Positions 33,325 through 41,980 are shown, counted from the first letter of the stretch. The stretch is DNA of 64,000 nucleotides from Sphingomonas sp. Y57 (GCF_001015195.1 NZ_LDES01000022.1:47656-111655), one strand, 5' to 3'. Notes: generated by a model from the sequence alone, not told the origin. Numbers and translations: made by a program.

Positions 33325-34473
33325 TCAGGCGTAGCCGCGCCTGGCGCGATAATCGGCGAAGCGTTGCCGCAGGCCGTCAGCGGTGAGGCCGAAATCCTCG
33401 GGCCGGTAGCGCGGCCCGGCGGTGGTGCGGCGGGGATGGGCGTCGAGCCAGGCCTGCATCGCCGCCTCGGTCGACGCGGCGAGCGTCAGGCCGAAATGGT
33501 CATAGAGCCGCTTGACGGTGCCGAGCTGGTCGCGCGTGAAATCGCGGAACTCGATGTCGAAGAAGCGATTGGCGCTGCCGGCGCGCACCCGCTCGGCTCG
33601 GTCGAGCGCCACCGCCCACATCTCCGCCTCCCGCTCGCCGATCGCTACCGGATCGGCGCGATCGCCCGAAAAGACGCGTTGCGCGGCGAGGATCAGGTTG
33701 CAGATCGACGGCATCGCCTCGACCGGGTCGCGATGCGTCTGGACGATCATCGCGTCGGGGAAGACGTTCAGCACCTCGCCGAGCGAGAAGAGGTCCGTCG
33801 GGTTCTTGAGCAGCCATCGCCGGTGGTCGCCCTTGCCGATCAGGCGCAGCACGTCCGCCAGCCATCGATAGCTGTCGGCGTCGTCGCGATCGCGATACCA
33901 GAGGTCGTAGCGCGGCACCGGCCACATCGACGGCCACATGTTGCTGGCGAAGCCGGTGGCGAGGATGAACAGCGATTCCTCGATACCCTCCGCCGACATC
34001 ATATGATCGTCGAGCATCTCGGGCGCGCTCGCCACGAAGGCGGCGATCGAGTCGGCGACGGCGCAATACTGCGGGTCGTCCTGCCAGCGGTCGCGCGGCG
34101 GGCGCGGCTTGGGCGCTACCGTCAGCCAATGCTCGGGCCCCTGGAACTGCGGATCGAGCGACAGGAGCTGGTGGAGCGCGGTGGTGCCCGAGCGGACCAG
34201 CCCGGCGATGATCAGCGGCTGGCGGATCGGCGTCGCCAGCACCTCGCCATGCCGCCGCAATCCATCGACCGCCAGCGCGCGTGCATCGAGGAACTGGCCG
34301 ATGCGGAAGGCCGTCGCCTGGGCGAAGGTTTCTGCGAGGTCGAGCGCGCGAATATCGGACAGAAGCCGGTCGAACCCGTCGCGAAAACCGGGATCACCGA
34401 AGTCGGACAGGCCGGTCCGCGCCGTCGAGGCGGCGAGCATCGCCTCGGGCGCGAGCAGGTCCGCCACGCTCAT
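33325..34473 (-). CDS. Sulfotransferase-family protein (copy 2)
   Basis: A 382-residue paralogue of the protein at 12143-13282. The 5'-phosphosulfate loop is IAGLVRSGTTALHQLLSLD, then WLLKNPTDLFSLGEV, and the 3'-phosphate strand MIVQTHRDPVEAMPS. The C-terminus FADYRARRGYA matches copy 1. The start is the ATGA overlap with the upstream alcohol dehydrogenase; a VOC gene follows after 17 bp. As with copy 1, sulfation of an alcohol is the family expectation and the acceptor is unknown. Confidence 0.88.
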   Translation of the reverse strand: MSVADLLAPEAMLAASTARTGLSDFGDPGFRDGFDRLLSDIRALDLAETFAQATAFRIGQFLDARALAVDGLRRHGEVLATPIRQPLIIAGLVRSGTTALHQLLSLDPQFQGPEHWLTVAPKPRPPRDRWQDDPQYCAVADSIAAFVASAPEMLDDHMMSAEGIEESLFILATGFASNMWPSMWPVPRYDLWYRDRDDADSYRWLADVLRLIGKGDHRRWLLKNPTDLFSLGEVLNVFPDAMIVQTHRDPVEAMPSICNLILAAQRVFSGDRADPVAIGEREAEMWAVALDRAERVRAGSANRFFDIEFRDFTRDQLGTVKRLYDHFGLTLAASTEAAMQAWLDAHPRRTTAGPRYRPEDFGLTADGLRQRFADYRARRGYA

Positions 34474-35486
34474 GCGGCGCTCCACGGATCGACGTGGACC
34501 TTGGTCTGGTTCGATCCGCTGCGCAGCGCCTCCAAGGTTTCCGGCAGTACGTCGAGCCCGATCGTCTTGCTGATCATCGCACGCGGCGCGACATGCCCGG
34601 CGTCGAGGGTGTCGGCACAATGCCGGAACTCGCGCAGGTCGTAGGCGAATGAGAATTTCATCGTCAGCTGCTTCCAGGTGGCGAGCGACGGGATGATCGG
34701 GTCAGGGCTTCCACAGAAGCCCAGTGAGACGATCGTACCGCCGGGCCGGGCCAGTTCGACCGCCTTCTGCATCAGGCCGACAGCACCGGCACATTCGAGC
34801 ACCGCATCAGGCATTCCGCCCAGCGCCGCGGCCAGCCGATCGCCCTCGCCTTCGCCGAAGGCCTCGAACCCGTCGGCGCCCATCGTCGTGGCGAGATCGG
34901 CCCGCCGCGCCGAACGCGACATCGCGACGATCCGCCCGGCGCCGAGCAGCCGCGCCCAGTAGATCGCGGCAAGACCCACCGCGCCCGCGCCGAGCACCGC
35001 GACCCTGGCCCCGGGCTTCAGCTCCGCCAGGGCCACGCCGCGCAGCCCCACCGCGAGTGGTTCGACCAGCGCGCCGTCGGCCATCGACAGCGTATCGGGC
35101 AGGTGGATCGCGGCGGGTGCGTAGATCCGCATATATTGGCCGAAACCGCCGATCATCCCCGCCATCGCGGTGCAGCCGAGCGGAAAGCCGGCCATGCAGG
35201 AGGGGCAATGGCCGCAACCCTTGGCCGGCATCGCCGAGACGCGCTGGCCGACCTTGAGGTTCGTCACCGCCTTGCCGACCGCGACGACTTCCCCGGCATA
35301 TTCATGGCCCAGCGTGGTACCGGCGGGATAATCGGCATAGCTTCCCGAGGTCATGCTGATGTCCGAGCCGCAGACTCCGCAGCGGCACACCTTGATCACC
35401 GCCTCGTCGGGGCCGGGCTCGGGATCGGGCACCTCCTCGATCGTCATCGGCTGGCCCGCGCCGTGGAATATGGCGGCTCGCATCAT
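34470..35486 (-). CDS. Zinc-dependent alcohol dehydrogenase (medium-chain)
   Basis: About 338 residues. The catalytic zinc ligand Cys lies in VCRCGVCGSD, with GHEYAGEV following; the structural zinc lobe has four Cys in GCGHCPSCMAGFPLGC; the Rossmann motif is AVLGAGAVGLAAI. Two adjacent ATGs (35486, 35483) lie after GGAGGAGGG. NAD(P)-dependent oxidation of an alcohol is expected. It is first in a unit with sulfotransferase and VOC genes and divergent from the ferredoxin gene; the two starts are 150 bp apart, with a CTATG-N12-CATAG dyad at 35579-35600. Confidence 0.9.
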   Translation of the reverse strand: MMRAAIFHGAGQPMTIEEVPDPEPGPDEAVIKVCRCGVCGSDISMTSGSYADYPAGTTLGHEYAGEVVAVGKAVTNLKVGQRVSAMPAKGCGHCPSCMAGFPLGCTAMAGMIGGFGQYMRIYAPAAIHLPDTLSMADGALVEPLAVGLRGVALAELKPGARVAVLGAGAVGLAAIYWARLLGAGRIVAMSRSARRADLATTMGADGFEAFGEGEGDRLAAALGGMPDAVLECAGAVGLMQKAVELARPGGTIVSLGFCGSPDPIIPSLATWKQLTMKFSFAYDLREFRHCADTLDAGHVAPRAMISKTIGLDVLPETLEALRSGSNQTKVHVDPWSAA

Positions 35487-35636
35487 CCCTCCTCCGCGCC
35501 GCTCACGGCGTCCTCTATCGTGGGGGGTGTGGCGGGGGGCGCCGGTTCGTTGCAAGATCGCCCGGCAAGGGATCGCACCTATGATGTCACCACTACATAG
35601 AAGACGAAATCGGGCGACCGAGCCTAGGAAGACCTC

Positions 35637-35957
35637 ATGATCGAGATCAGATTCATCGGCGCAGACGGGACGATGACGATCGTGCGGGGTGATAACGGCT
35701 TTTCGCTGATGGAGGTGGCCAAGCGCCACGGCGTCACGGGGATCGTCGCCGAATGCGGCGGCTCCTGCGCCTGCGCGACCTGCCATGTCCATGTCGACCC
35801 CGCCTGGCTGGAAGCAGTGGGCGGGCCCGGCCCGGGCGAGTCCGACATGCTCGATTTCGCGCGCGGCCGGCGGCCCGACTCCCGGCTATCCTGCCAGATC
35901 CGGATCACGCCGGCGCTCGACGGCCTGACCGTGCATGTCCCCGAGAGCCAGGGGTAG
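35637..35957 (+). CDS. Adrenodoxin-type [2Fe-2S] ferredoxin
   Basis: A 106-residue ferredoxin with the C-x5-C-x2-C cluster loop in AECGGSCACATCHVHV and the fourth Cys in LSCQIRI near residue 83. The loop contains an extra Cys between the first two ligands. This class donates electrons to cytochromes P450 or Rieske oxygenases. No P450, ferredoxin reductase or oxygenase gene is in the window, so its partner must be elsewhere. It has its own ribosome site (AGGAAG) and is followed by repeat copy D. Confidence 0.92.
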   Translation: MIEIRFIGADGTMTIVRGDNGFSLMEVAKRHGVTGIVAECGGSCACATCHVHVDPAWLEAVGGPGPGESDMLDFARGRRPDSRLSCQIRITPALDGLTVHVPESQG

Positions 35958-35973
35958 AACGAACCGAAACCAT

Positions 35974-36113
35974 CCGTTGGTGTCGAGCGAAGTCGAGACG
36001 ATCGTGCGAAGCAGGATCGCGGCCGAGAGCCAACGTCCCTCGACTTCAGCCCACGGCTGAAGTTCATCCCGAGCGCCTGCCTTGCAGGTAGTCGAGGGGC
36101 TCGGGAAGAACCG
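35974..36113. repeat. Dispersed intergenic palindromic repeat, copy D
   Basis: A 140-bp element in the convergent gap between the ferredoxin and isomerase genes; nearly the reverse complement of copy C. Blocks include GTCGAGCGAAGTCGAGAC, CTTCAGCCCACGGCTGAAG (a hairpin), and CCTGCCTTGCAGG. Confidence 0.85.
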
Positions 36114-36134
36114 TGCAGTTTACCAAGGCGGACT

Positions 36135-36953
36135 CTAGCCCAGCCGGACCAGTGCCCCGAGCATCGCGGGTTCGTCGCCGAGCGGATCGAACTCGGCCTC
36201 CAGCATTCCCTGCCAGCCAATCCGGTCAAGCGCGGCCAGGATCGGCGCGAAGTCCAGTTCGCCCGCTCCCGGCTCGACCCGGCCCGGGATGTCGGCAATC
36301 TGGATCGCGCGGAGGCGATCGGCTTGGGCCAGTATCGCAGCGGGGATATCTTCGCCGCCCAGCGCCATGTGGCAGCTGTCGACAATCAATCCGAGTGCAT
36401 CGTCGTCGATCCGGGCGACGACCGCCGCCGCCTCGGCCATATGCTCGACCAGCGCGAGCGGCACCCGGAAGCGGCTGACCGGCTCCAGCGCGAGGCGAAG
36501 CCCACGCGTGCGGGCCAGCGCCGCCGCCCGGCCGAGATTGTCGATCGCCCGCGCGACCTGCTCCGCGCGAGGCTTACCGGCATCGAGCAGGACGAGATTG
36601 ACGACGCCGCCGACCCGATCGGCCGCGGCGAAGGTCGGTGCGAGCGCGGCGGCGAGATCGGGCTGCGGCGCGCCCCAGAAGAAGCGTGGCCGATCGCCCG
36701 GCGGGTCATGGGTGAAGCTCCCCATCTCCATGCCGAGGGCGCGCAGCCGTTCGCCCATCCGCCGCTGCACCTCGGGCGGGCGCAGCATCAGGCCGTTGTC
36801 GGCGATGCCGGCAAAGCCCAGCGCATGCGCCCGCTCGATCTGCGCGATCGGATCGAGGTCGCCGCCGAGCAGCGGCCGGTCGGGGGACGCGATGCCGAGA
36901 TGCGCGGCGAAGCGCCGACATCCGCCGAGGCGCGGGGTCAGGCCGCCGTCCAT
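36135..36953 (-). CDS. Sugar-phosphate isomerase/epimerase-like TIM-barrel protein
   Basis: A 272-residue xylose-isomerase-like/AP-endonuclease-2 family protein. Metal-site residues are seen in LRLALEPVSRF (Glu), LIVDSCHMAL (Asp, His) and the C-terminal GMLEAEFDP (Glu). Members are isomerases, epimerases and hydroxypyruvate-isomerase-like enzymes. It is the last gene of the six-gene minus-strand operon and overlaps the CoA-transferase gene by 16 bp. A role on a keto or hydroxy acid of that pathway is inferred. Confidence 0.85.
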   Translation of the reverse strand: MDGGLTPRLGGCRRFAAHLGIASPDRPLLGGDLDPIAQIERAHALGFAGIADNGLMLRPPEVQRRMGERLRALGMEMGSFTHDPPGDRPRFFWGAPQPDLAAALAPTFAAADRVGGVVNLVLLDAGKPRAEQVARAIDNLGRAAALARTRGLRLALEPVSRFRVPLALVEHMAEAAAVVARIDDDALGLIVDSCHMALGGEDIPAAILAQADRLRAIQIADIPGRVEPGAGELDFAPILAALDRIGWQGMLEAEFDPLGDEPAMLGALVRLG

Positions 36954-38014
36954 CGCGCCAGCGCCGCATCGGCGTCGGTGCCGAGCGGCGGGTCGATCTC
37001 GCCGCTCCGCGCCGGGGTGCGCGACAGGCGCGGCGACGGCGCGGCCAGGGCGAGATCGCCGAGCCGTTCGCTGCGCACATGGCGCAGGCTGTCGCGCGCG
37101 CGGACGTGCGGATCGGCGAGCAGCGCGTCGAGATCATTGACCGGGGCGATCGGGATGCGCCGGGCGACCAGCGCGTCGATCGCTTCCTGGCGACTCCGTC
37201 CGGCCATCCAGGAGGCGACACGGGCGTCGTCGTCGCCCTCCGCGCCGCCGGCCAGTTCGACCAGGTCGGCATGGTGGCGCGCGGTGCTCGCCGAAAGCGC
37301 GACGAAGCCGCCATCCCCGGTCGCATAGACGTTGCGCAGCACGCCGGGCAACTTTGATCCGCAGCGCATCGGCGGATCGCCCGGCGACCAGCGCTGCGCG
37401 GCATGGGCGACGATCTGGAGGATCGGCTCGTACAGGCTCGCGTCGACCTGCTGCCCCTGCCCGCTCCGCTCGCGCCAGTAGAGCGCGGACAGCACGCCGA
37501 TCACAGCGCTCATCGCGCCGACCGCGTCGCCCAGCGCGACGCTGGGCAGCATCGGCGGTCCGTCGCCTTCCCCGGTCAGCCAGGTCAGCCCGCCATAGCC
37601 CTCGCCGATCGTGCCCGATCCGGGCCGGTCGGCATAGGGCCCGTCGGCGCCGAAGCAGGAGACGCTGAGCATCACCAGTCGTGGATTGATCGCCGACAGC
37701 GTCTCCCAGCCGATGCCGCGCTTGCGCAGCACCGCCGCCGGATAATTCTCGACCACCACGTCGGCTTCGGCCACCAGGGCCTTGAGCGTCTCGATGCCCT
37801 CGGGCGCGCGCAGGTCGAGCTCCAGGCAGCGTTTGCCGCGCGCGACCAGCGGCCACATCCTGCCGTCGCGGAAGGGATCGCCGCCCGGTGGCTCGATCTT
37901 GAGCACGTCGGCGCCGAAATCGGCCATGATCGTCGCGGCGAATGGCGCCGCGTAGAGCGACGCCATGTCGATCACCCTGAGCCCGGCCAGCGCCGCCATC
38001 GCCGCATCAGCCAT
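36938..38014 (-). CDS. CaiB/BaiF-family CoA transferase
   Basis: A 358-residue class-III CoA transferase: LAGLRVIDMASLYAAPFAA, ADFGADVLKIEPPGGDPFR, VVVENYPAAVLRKRG, and the catalytic Asp near residue 163 in VALGDAVGAMSAV. It overlaps the upstream acyl-CoA synthetase stop by 8 bp and the downstream isomerase by 16 bp, so translation is coupled. The operon has both a ligase and a CoA transferase, perhaps one activating the entry acid and the other recycling CoA. Confidence 0.92.
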   Translation of the reverse strand: MADAAMAALAGLRVIDMASLYAAPFAATIMADFGADVLKIEPPGGDPFRDGRMWPLVARGKRCLELDLRAPEGIETLKALVAEADVVVENYPAAVLRKRGIGWETLSAINPRLVMLSVSCFGADGPYADRPGSGTIGEGYGGLTWLTGEGDGPPMLPSVALGDAVGAMSAVIGVLSALYWRERSGQGQQVDASLYEPILQIVAHAAQRWSPGDPPMRCGSKLPGVLRNVYATGDGGFVALSASTARHHADLVELAGGAEGDDDARVASWMAGRSRQEAIDALVARRIPIAPVNDLDALLADPHVRARDSLRHVRSERLGDLALAAPSPRLSRTPARSGEIDPPLGTDADAALARWTAA

Positions 38015-39485
38015 CGATATACTCCGTCGCGAGGAATTGCTCGCGCAGCCTGCGCTTCATGATCTTGCCCGTCTCCTCTCGCGGCAGCCTGTCGGTGACG
38101 ACGATGTGGCGCGGCACCTTGTAACCGGCGAGTCGGCCGCGCAGGAAAGCCCGCACATCATCGGCGTCGATCGCGTCCATCGGCTCGATATAGGCAACCG
38201 GTGTTTCGCCATATTCGGGGTCGGGGACGCCGAACACCGCGCAATCGCCGATCGCCCGATGCTCGAGCAGCGCCGCCTCGATCTCGGCCGGGTAGATGTT
38301 GACCCCGCCCGAGATCAGCATGTCGACGCGGCGATCGCACAGGAAGAGGTAGCCCTGCTCGTCGAGCCAGCCAATGTCGCCGCAGGTGACCAACCCGTCA
38401 TGCTCGACCGCCGCGCGCTTGGCGGGATCGCCGTGGAAGGTGAAGTCGGGCGTGCCGTGGATTCGCAGATAGACGTCGCCGATGGTGCCCGCCGGCGCCC
38501 AGCCGCCGTCCTCGCCGCGGATGCGCACCTCGCCGGTCAGCACCGGGCGGCCGACGCTGCCCGGCCGTTCGAGCCATTCGGCGGGGCCGATCTTGGTGAC
38601 GACGCCGGTCTCGGTCGATCCGTAGGTCTCGTGCAGCACCGGGCCCCACCAGGCGAGCATCGCCCGCTTCACCTCGGGCGCGCAGGGCGCCCCCGAATGG
38701 ACGACGTGGCGCAGGCTCGACAGGTCGTAGCGCGCCTTCACCGCATCGGGCAGGCGCAGCAGCCGGACGAACAGCGTCGGCACCAGCGCGCTGTGGGTGA
38801 TGCGATGGCGCTCGATCAGCGCCAGGCAGGCTTCGGGGTCGAAGCGCTCCATGATCACCACCGATCCGCCCGCGCCGAAGGTGGCGGTCATCAGCGCCTG
38901 GCCGAACAGATGGTAGAGCGGCCCGGTGACCAGCGCGACATTGCCGGGCGCGCTGTCGTGGATCACCGCGAGCACCCGCGCGCGCTGCGCCGATTCCTCA
39001 CCCGAGGCGGGCAGGCGCCGCACCGCCTTGGGCCGGCCGGTCGTCCCCGAGGTGTAGACCATCGAGGAGCCCAGGCCGCTGCCGGTGCCGGCATGGGCCG
39101 CATGATCGGCGATCCAGCCGTCATAGTCGATCCAGCCGCGCGCCGGATTGCCGCCGATCGCGACGACGATCAGCCCGGCCGGAATTCGGTCTTCGATCGC
39201 CTCCAGCAGGTCGTGGTGGCCGATCAGCAGCCGCGGCGCGCAATCGCGCAGGACATAGCCGATCTCGTCGGCATGCCAGTGCCAGTTGACCGGCACGCCA
39301 TAGGCGTCGAGCCGCCGCACCGCGAGATTGGCCTCCAGCACCGCGAAGTCGTTTCGCAGCAGCAGCGCGACCGCGTCGCCCGCTCCCACCCCCGCCGCGT
39401 GCATCGCTGCCGCGAGCCGCGCGCCGCGCTCGATCTCCTCGTCGCGGGAGCGGACCCTATCGCCGACGATGACGACGGGCATCAT
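38007..39485 (-). CDS. AMP-binding acyl-CoA synthetase
   Basis: A 492-residue ANL-family ligase: SSMVYTSGTTGRPKAVRRLP (ATP loop), YGSTETGVV, LVTCGDIGWLDEQGYL (hinge region), and the C-terminal PREETGKIMKRRLREQFL with the catalytic Lys. Two adjacent ATGs (39485, 39482) overlap the stop of the upstream gene in ATGA. It forms an acyl-CoA from acid, ATP and CoA in the operon with the UGSC-family genes. Confidence 0.92.
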   Translation of the reverse strand: MMPVVIVGDRVRSRDEEIERGARLAAAMHAAGVGAGDAVALLLRNDFAVLEANLAVRRLDAYGVPVNWHWHADEIGYVLRDCAPRLLIGHHDLLEAIEDRIPAGLIVVAIGGNPARGWIDYDGWIADHAAHAGTGSGLGSSMVYTSGTTGRPKAVRRLPASGEESAQRARVLAVIHDSAPGNVALVTGPLYHLFGQALMTATFGAGGSVVIMERFDPEACLALIERHRITHSALVPTLFVRLLRLPDAVKARYDLSSLRHVVHSGAPCAPEVKRAMLAWWGPVLHETYGSTETGVVTKIGPAEWLERPGSVGRPVLTGEVRIRGEDGGWAPAGTIGDVYLRIHGTPDFTFHGDPAKRAAVEHDGLVTCGDIGWLDEQGYLFLCDRRVDMLISGGVNIYPAEIEAALLEHRAIGDCAVFGVPDPEYGETPVAYIEPMDAIDADDVRAFLRGRLAGYKVPRHIVVTDRLPREETGKIMKRRLREQFLATEYIDG

Positions 39486-40576
39486 CGGATAGGCCGGGTC
39501 ACGGTCAGGCAGGTGCCCCAGCTGTGCAGCATCGCCGCGTGGAGCCCGCCCAGGCCGCCCGCGACCATGACGATGACGTCGTCGGGCGTCGGCGTCAGAT
39601 GGACGCGCCCGTCAGCCGAGATCCGGCCCAGCGCCTCGATCGGCGCCCGATATTCGGGGCGCCACCAGTCGATCGGCAGCGCGCATCTGTCCCATAGATA
39701 GGCCTGCACGTCGGCCATGTCGGGATAGGTCCTGGCGATCACCTCGGCCCAGACCGGGTTGATCGCGCAGAGCGTCTCCGAAAAGGCCGAGGAGGTGAGG
39801 AAGCCGTTGGCGCCCGGATAGGCCATCGACTTGGCGATGATGTCCAGGAACCCGTCGGCGCTGTCCGCCACCACGTCGCAGATATTGGCGGTGCCCATCG
39901 CGCCGTAGACCGTCACCGCATCGCCCGCGACGCCGCGCCGCTCAGCCAGCGGCGCCCAGGGCGAGCGCTCCTCCCACTCGCCAAAGACGATGCCGGCGAC
40001 GCGTCCCGGTGTGCCGTAGACGCTTTGCGAGGTGGCGCCGATCAACTGCCCCGCGACGTTGCGCATGATCAGGCGGATCGCCCGGCCGATCGCCGGCGCC
40101 GGCCCGGCGACTCCCCCCAGGCAGCCCGCCTGGCAGGGAATGTCGAGCGCGTTGCGGATCGGACCGTTGACGATGATCGCCGGCACCACCGACCCGGTCG
40201 TGGCGTTGAGCCCCGCGAGATCGAACTTCGGATCGGCCATCGCCTCGATCGCGGCGCAGAGCAGCGGCATCGCTTCACCGCTGCAGCCCGCCATCACCGC
40301 ATTAACGGCGATCTTCTCGACGGTGCATTCGGCCCGCAGCGGCGGCAGGATCGCAACCAGTTCGTCGGGAAAGCGCCCACCCGCGACCAGGAAATCCTGG
40401 ACCCGCTCCTCGGTCGGCGGGATCAGCGGCAGGCCGTCGCCCCAGCCCTGCGCCATGGCGAAGTGGTTGAAGGCGACGATATCCTCGTCGACCTCATGCC
40501 GCCGACTGCTCAGCCAGTCCGCTTCGCACCCCGAAATTCCGCAGGAACGATCGATATTGGTCTCTTGCAATGTCAT
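39482..40576 (-). CDS. Conserved Cys-rich protein encoded beside the UGSC-family gene (function unknown)
   Basis: About 364 residues, no signal peptide or membrane helices. I do not recognise a characterised enzyme. After a weak N-terminus comes QGWGDGLPLIPPTEERV, then VNAVMAGCSGEAMPLLCAAI, IPCQAGCLGG and YGAMGTANICDVV. There are eleven or so cysteines, unusual for a cytosolic protein of this size. The coding region overlaps the upstream UGSC gene by 83 bp if ATG 40576 is right; ATG at 40456 is a later alternative that keeps all conserved-looking sequence. Its position between the UGSC gene and the acyl-CoA synthetase, overlapping both, suggests it works with the UGSC protein in a thiol-dependent reaction. 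Confidence 0.75.
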   Translation of the reverse strand: MTLQETNIDRSCGISGCEADWLSSRRHEVDEDIVAFNHFAMAQGWGDGLPLIPPTEERVQDFLVAGGRFPDELVAILPPLRAECTVEKIAVNAVMAGCSGEAMPLLCAAIEAMADPKFDLAGLNATTGSVVPAIIVNGPIRNALDIPCQAGCLGGVAGPAPAIGRAIRLIMRNVAGQLIGATSQSVYGTPGRVAGIVFGEWEERSPWAPLAERRGVAGDAVTVYGAMGTANICDVVADSADGFLDIIAKSMAYPGANGFLTSSAFSETLCAINPVWAEVIARTYPDMADVQAYLWDRCALPIDWWRPEYRAPIEALGRISADGRVHLTPTPDDVIVMVAGGLGGLHAAMLHSWGTCLTVTRPIR

Positions 40577-41054
40577 CAACCTGATCCCGTGGCAGGATGT
40601 CGAGCGGATAGGGCAGGATGTGGAGCCTGAGCCCCGAGCGGCCGCCCCGCTTGGCGAGATTATGGGCGAGCCCCTCGAAATGGGCGGTGGCGACGGCGAT
40701 GGTCGGCATGCCGATGGCGGCTGCCTCCAGCGCGTCCGCGATCGTCCAGGAGGTGCAGGAGCCGCAATTGCCGAGGCCGATGATCGCGGCGTCGCTCTCG
40801 CGAAGCAGTGCGGCATAGTCCCTGGCCGCCGCCTCGCCCTCGGCGCCGGTCCGGCCGCAGCTCCGCCAGAAGGTCACCTCGGCGCCCTCGGCGCGCAGCC
40901 CCTCCGCCCAGATCGCGCTGACCCAGTCCCAGGATCGCCACAGCATATCGATGCGGATGGCGATGCGCTTACCGCGCAGGGCACCGGCGTCGGGCCCCGG
41001 ATCGGCGATGTCGTGCGCCAGCGATGCAGTGGGGTCGAGGACTCTGATCGTCAT
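40494..41054 (-). CDS. UGSC-family (seleno)protein, Cys-containing form
   Basis: A 186-residue protein with GLGNCGSCTSWTIADALE near residue 97. The [U/C]GSC motif defines the UGSC family, in which some bacteria use selenocysteine; here the codon is TGC, so this is the cysteine form. Further conserved-looking parts are TAHFEGLAHNLAKRGG and HILPYPLDILPRDQVDD. A vicinal pair with Sec/Cys suggests redox or thiol chemistry, but no activity is known to me. It is second in the six-gene operon, 38 bp after the SMP-30 gene, and overlaps the next gene by 83 bp. Confidence 0.82.
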   Translation of the reverse strand: MTIRVLDPTASLAHDIADPGPDAGALRGKRIAIRIDMLWRSWDWVSAIWAEGLRAEGAEVTFWRSCGRTGAEGEAAARDYAALLRESDAAIIGLGNCGSCTSWTIADALEAAAIGMPTIAVATAHFEGLAHNLAKRGGRSGLRLHILPYPLDILPRDQVDDIARDQYRSFLRNFGVRSGLAEQSAA

Positions 41055-41080
41055 GACCTTCGCCTAAACAAATTTACATG

Positions 41081-41090
41081 TTGCATGCAA
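41081..41090. promoter_or_regulatory. Palindrome TTGCATGCAA upstream of UGSC gene
   Basis: Perfect 10-bp palindrome in an AT-rich patch, inside the 38-bp gap between the SMP-30 stop and the UGSC start (27 bp upstream of the start). It resembles the short palindromes bound by FCD-type GntR regulators, and such a regulator is encoded two genes upstream. Confidence 0.4.
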
Positions 41091-41092
41091 AT

Positions 41093-41980
41093 TCAAAATG
41101 CGAACTGCGGTTCGGCAATCCCCCTGAAGCCGGTGTGGATCGCAAACAGCCCGCCCGCCTGGTCGCCAAGCGGCTCGTCGCCGGGCAAGTGGCGATGTCC
41201 CGCGCTGGTGAGATAGAGGGTGGCGAGGTCGGGACCGCCGAAGGCGATCTTGGTCGGCTGCAGCACCGGGACCGGGATCAGCCGGTCGAGCCTGCCGTCG
41301 GGCGTGTAGCGCGCGACAGCACCCTTCATCAGCAGCGCGACCCAATAACCGCCCTCGCTGTCGACCTCGGCGCCGTCGGGTTTCCCTTCATCGGGGCCGA
41401 AACGGATGAAGTCGCGCTGATTGGTGGGTGTCCCGGTCGCCCCGTCATAATCATAGGCGAAGACCGCGTTCTGGACGGTATCGGCCAGATACATGGTCCG
41501 CCCGTCGGGACTGAACGCCAGCCCGTTGGAGCAGGTGATGCCGGTGACGATCGGCGCAAGCCCCCCGGCGTCGAGCCGGTAGACCACCGCCCGGCCAGCG
41601 ATCCGGTTCTCGAAGAAGCTCAGGTCGACCGAGCCGACGACATAGCGCCCCTGACGATCGCAGCGCCCGTCATTGTAGCGTAGCGCCGCCTGGTCATAGG
41701 GCGGCGGAACCGCGACCGGGGTGAGCGCGCCGGTCGCCCGGTCGAAGTCGAACAGCCCGGTCCGAAGCGCAACGAGCAGCTTCCCGCCCCTGCCCCGGAT
41801 CGCGAAGCTGCTGATATGGGCCGGCATCGTCCAGGCCTCGTTACGCCCGGTCGCCGGATCGAAGGCGTTGAGCGTGAAGGCCAGTTGATCGACCCAGAAC
41901 AGCCGCTGTTCCGCCACCGACCAGACCGGGGTCTCTCCCGACTCCGCCTTGATGTCGAGCACGCATTCGACCTGCGCCAT
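41093..41980 (-). CDS. SMP-30/gluconolactonase/LRE-family lactonase
   Basis: A 295-residue six-bladed propeller. Metal ligands fit GETPVWSVAEQRLFWVD (Glu), CSNGLAFSPDG (Asn) and DGAEVDSEGGYW (Asp). The family hydrolyses lactones with calcium or zinc. ATG at 41980 has a very good GGAGGAGG site; an upstream in-frame codon was rejected. It is the first gene of the operon after the GntR gene, so ring-opening of a lactone may precede CoA activation. Confidence 0.9.
   Translation of the reverse strand: MAQVECVLDIKAESGETPVWSVAEQRLFWVDQLAFTLNAFDPATGRNEAWTMPAHISSFAIRGRGGKLLVALRTGLFDFDRATGALTPVAVPPPYDQAALRYNDGRCDRQGRYVVGSVDLSFFENRIAGRAVVYRLDAGGLAPIVTGITCSNGLAFSPDGRTMYLADTVQNAVFAYDYDGATGTPTNQRDFIRFGPDEGKPDGAEVDSEGGYWVALLMKGAVARYTPDGRLDRLIPVPVLQPTKIAFGGPDLATLYLTSAGHRHLPGDEPLGDQAGGLFAIHTGFRGIAEPQFAF

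Noticed and set aside
40494..41054. UGSC gene as a true selenoprotein
   Set aside because: The motif position is encoded by TGC, not TGA, so the cysteine form is made.
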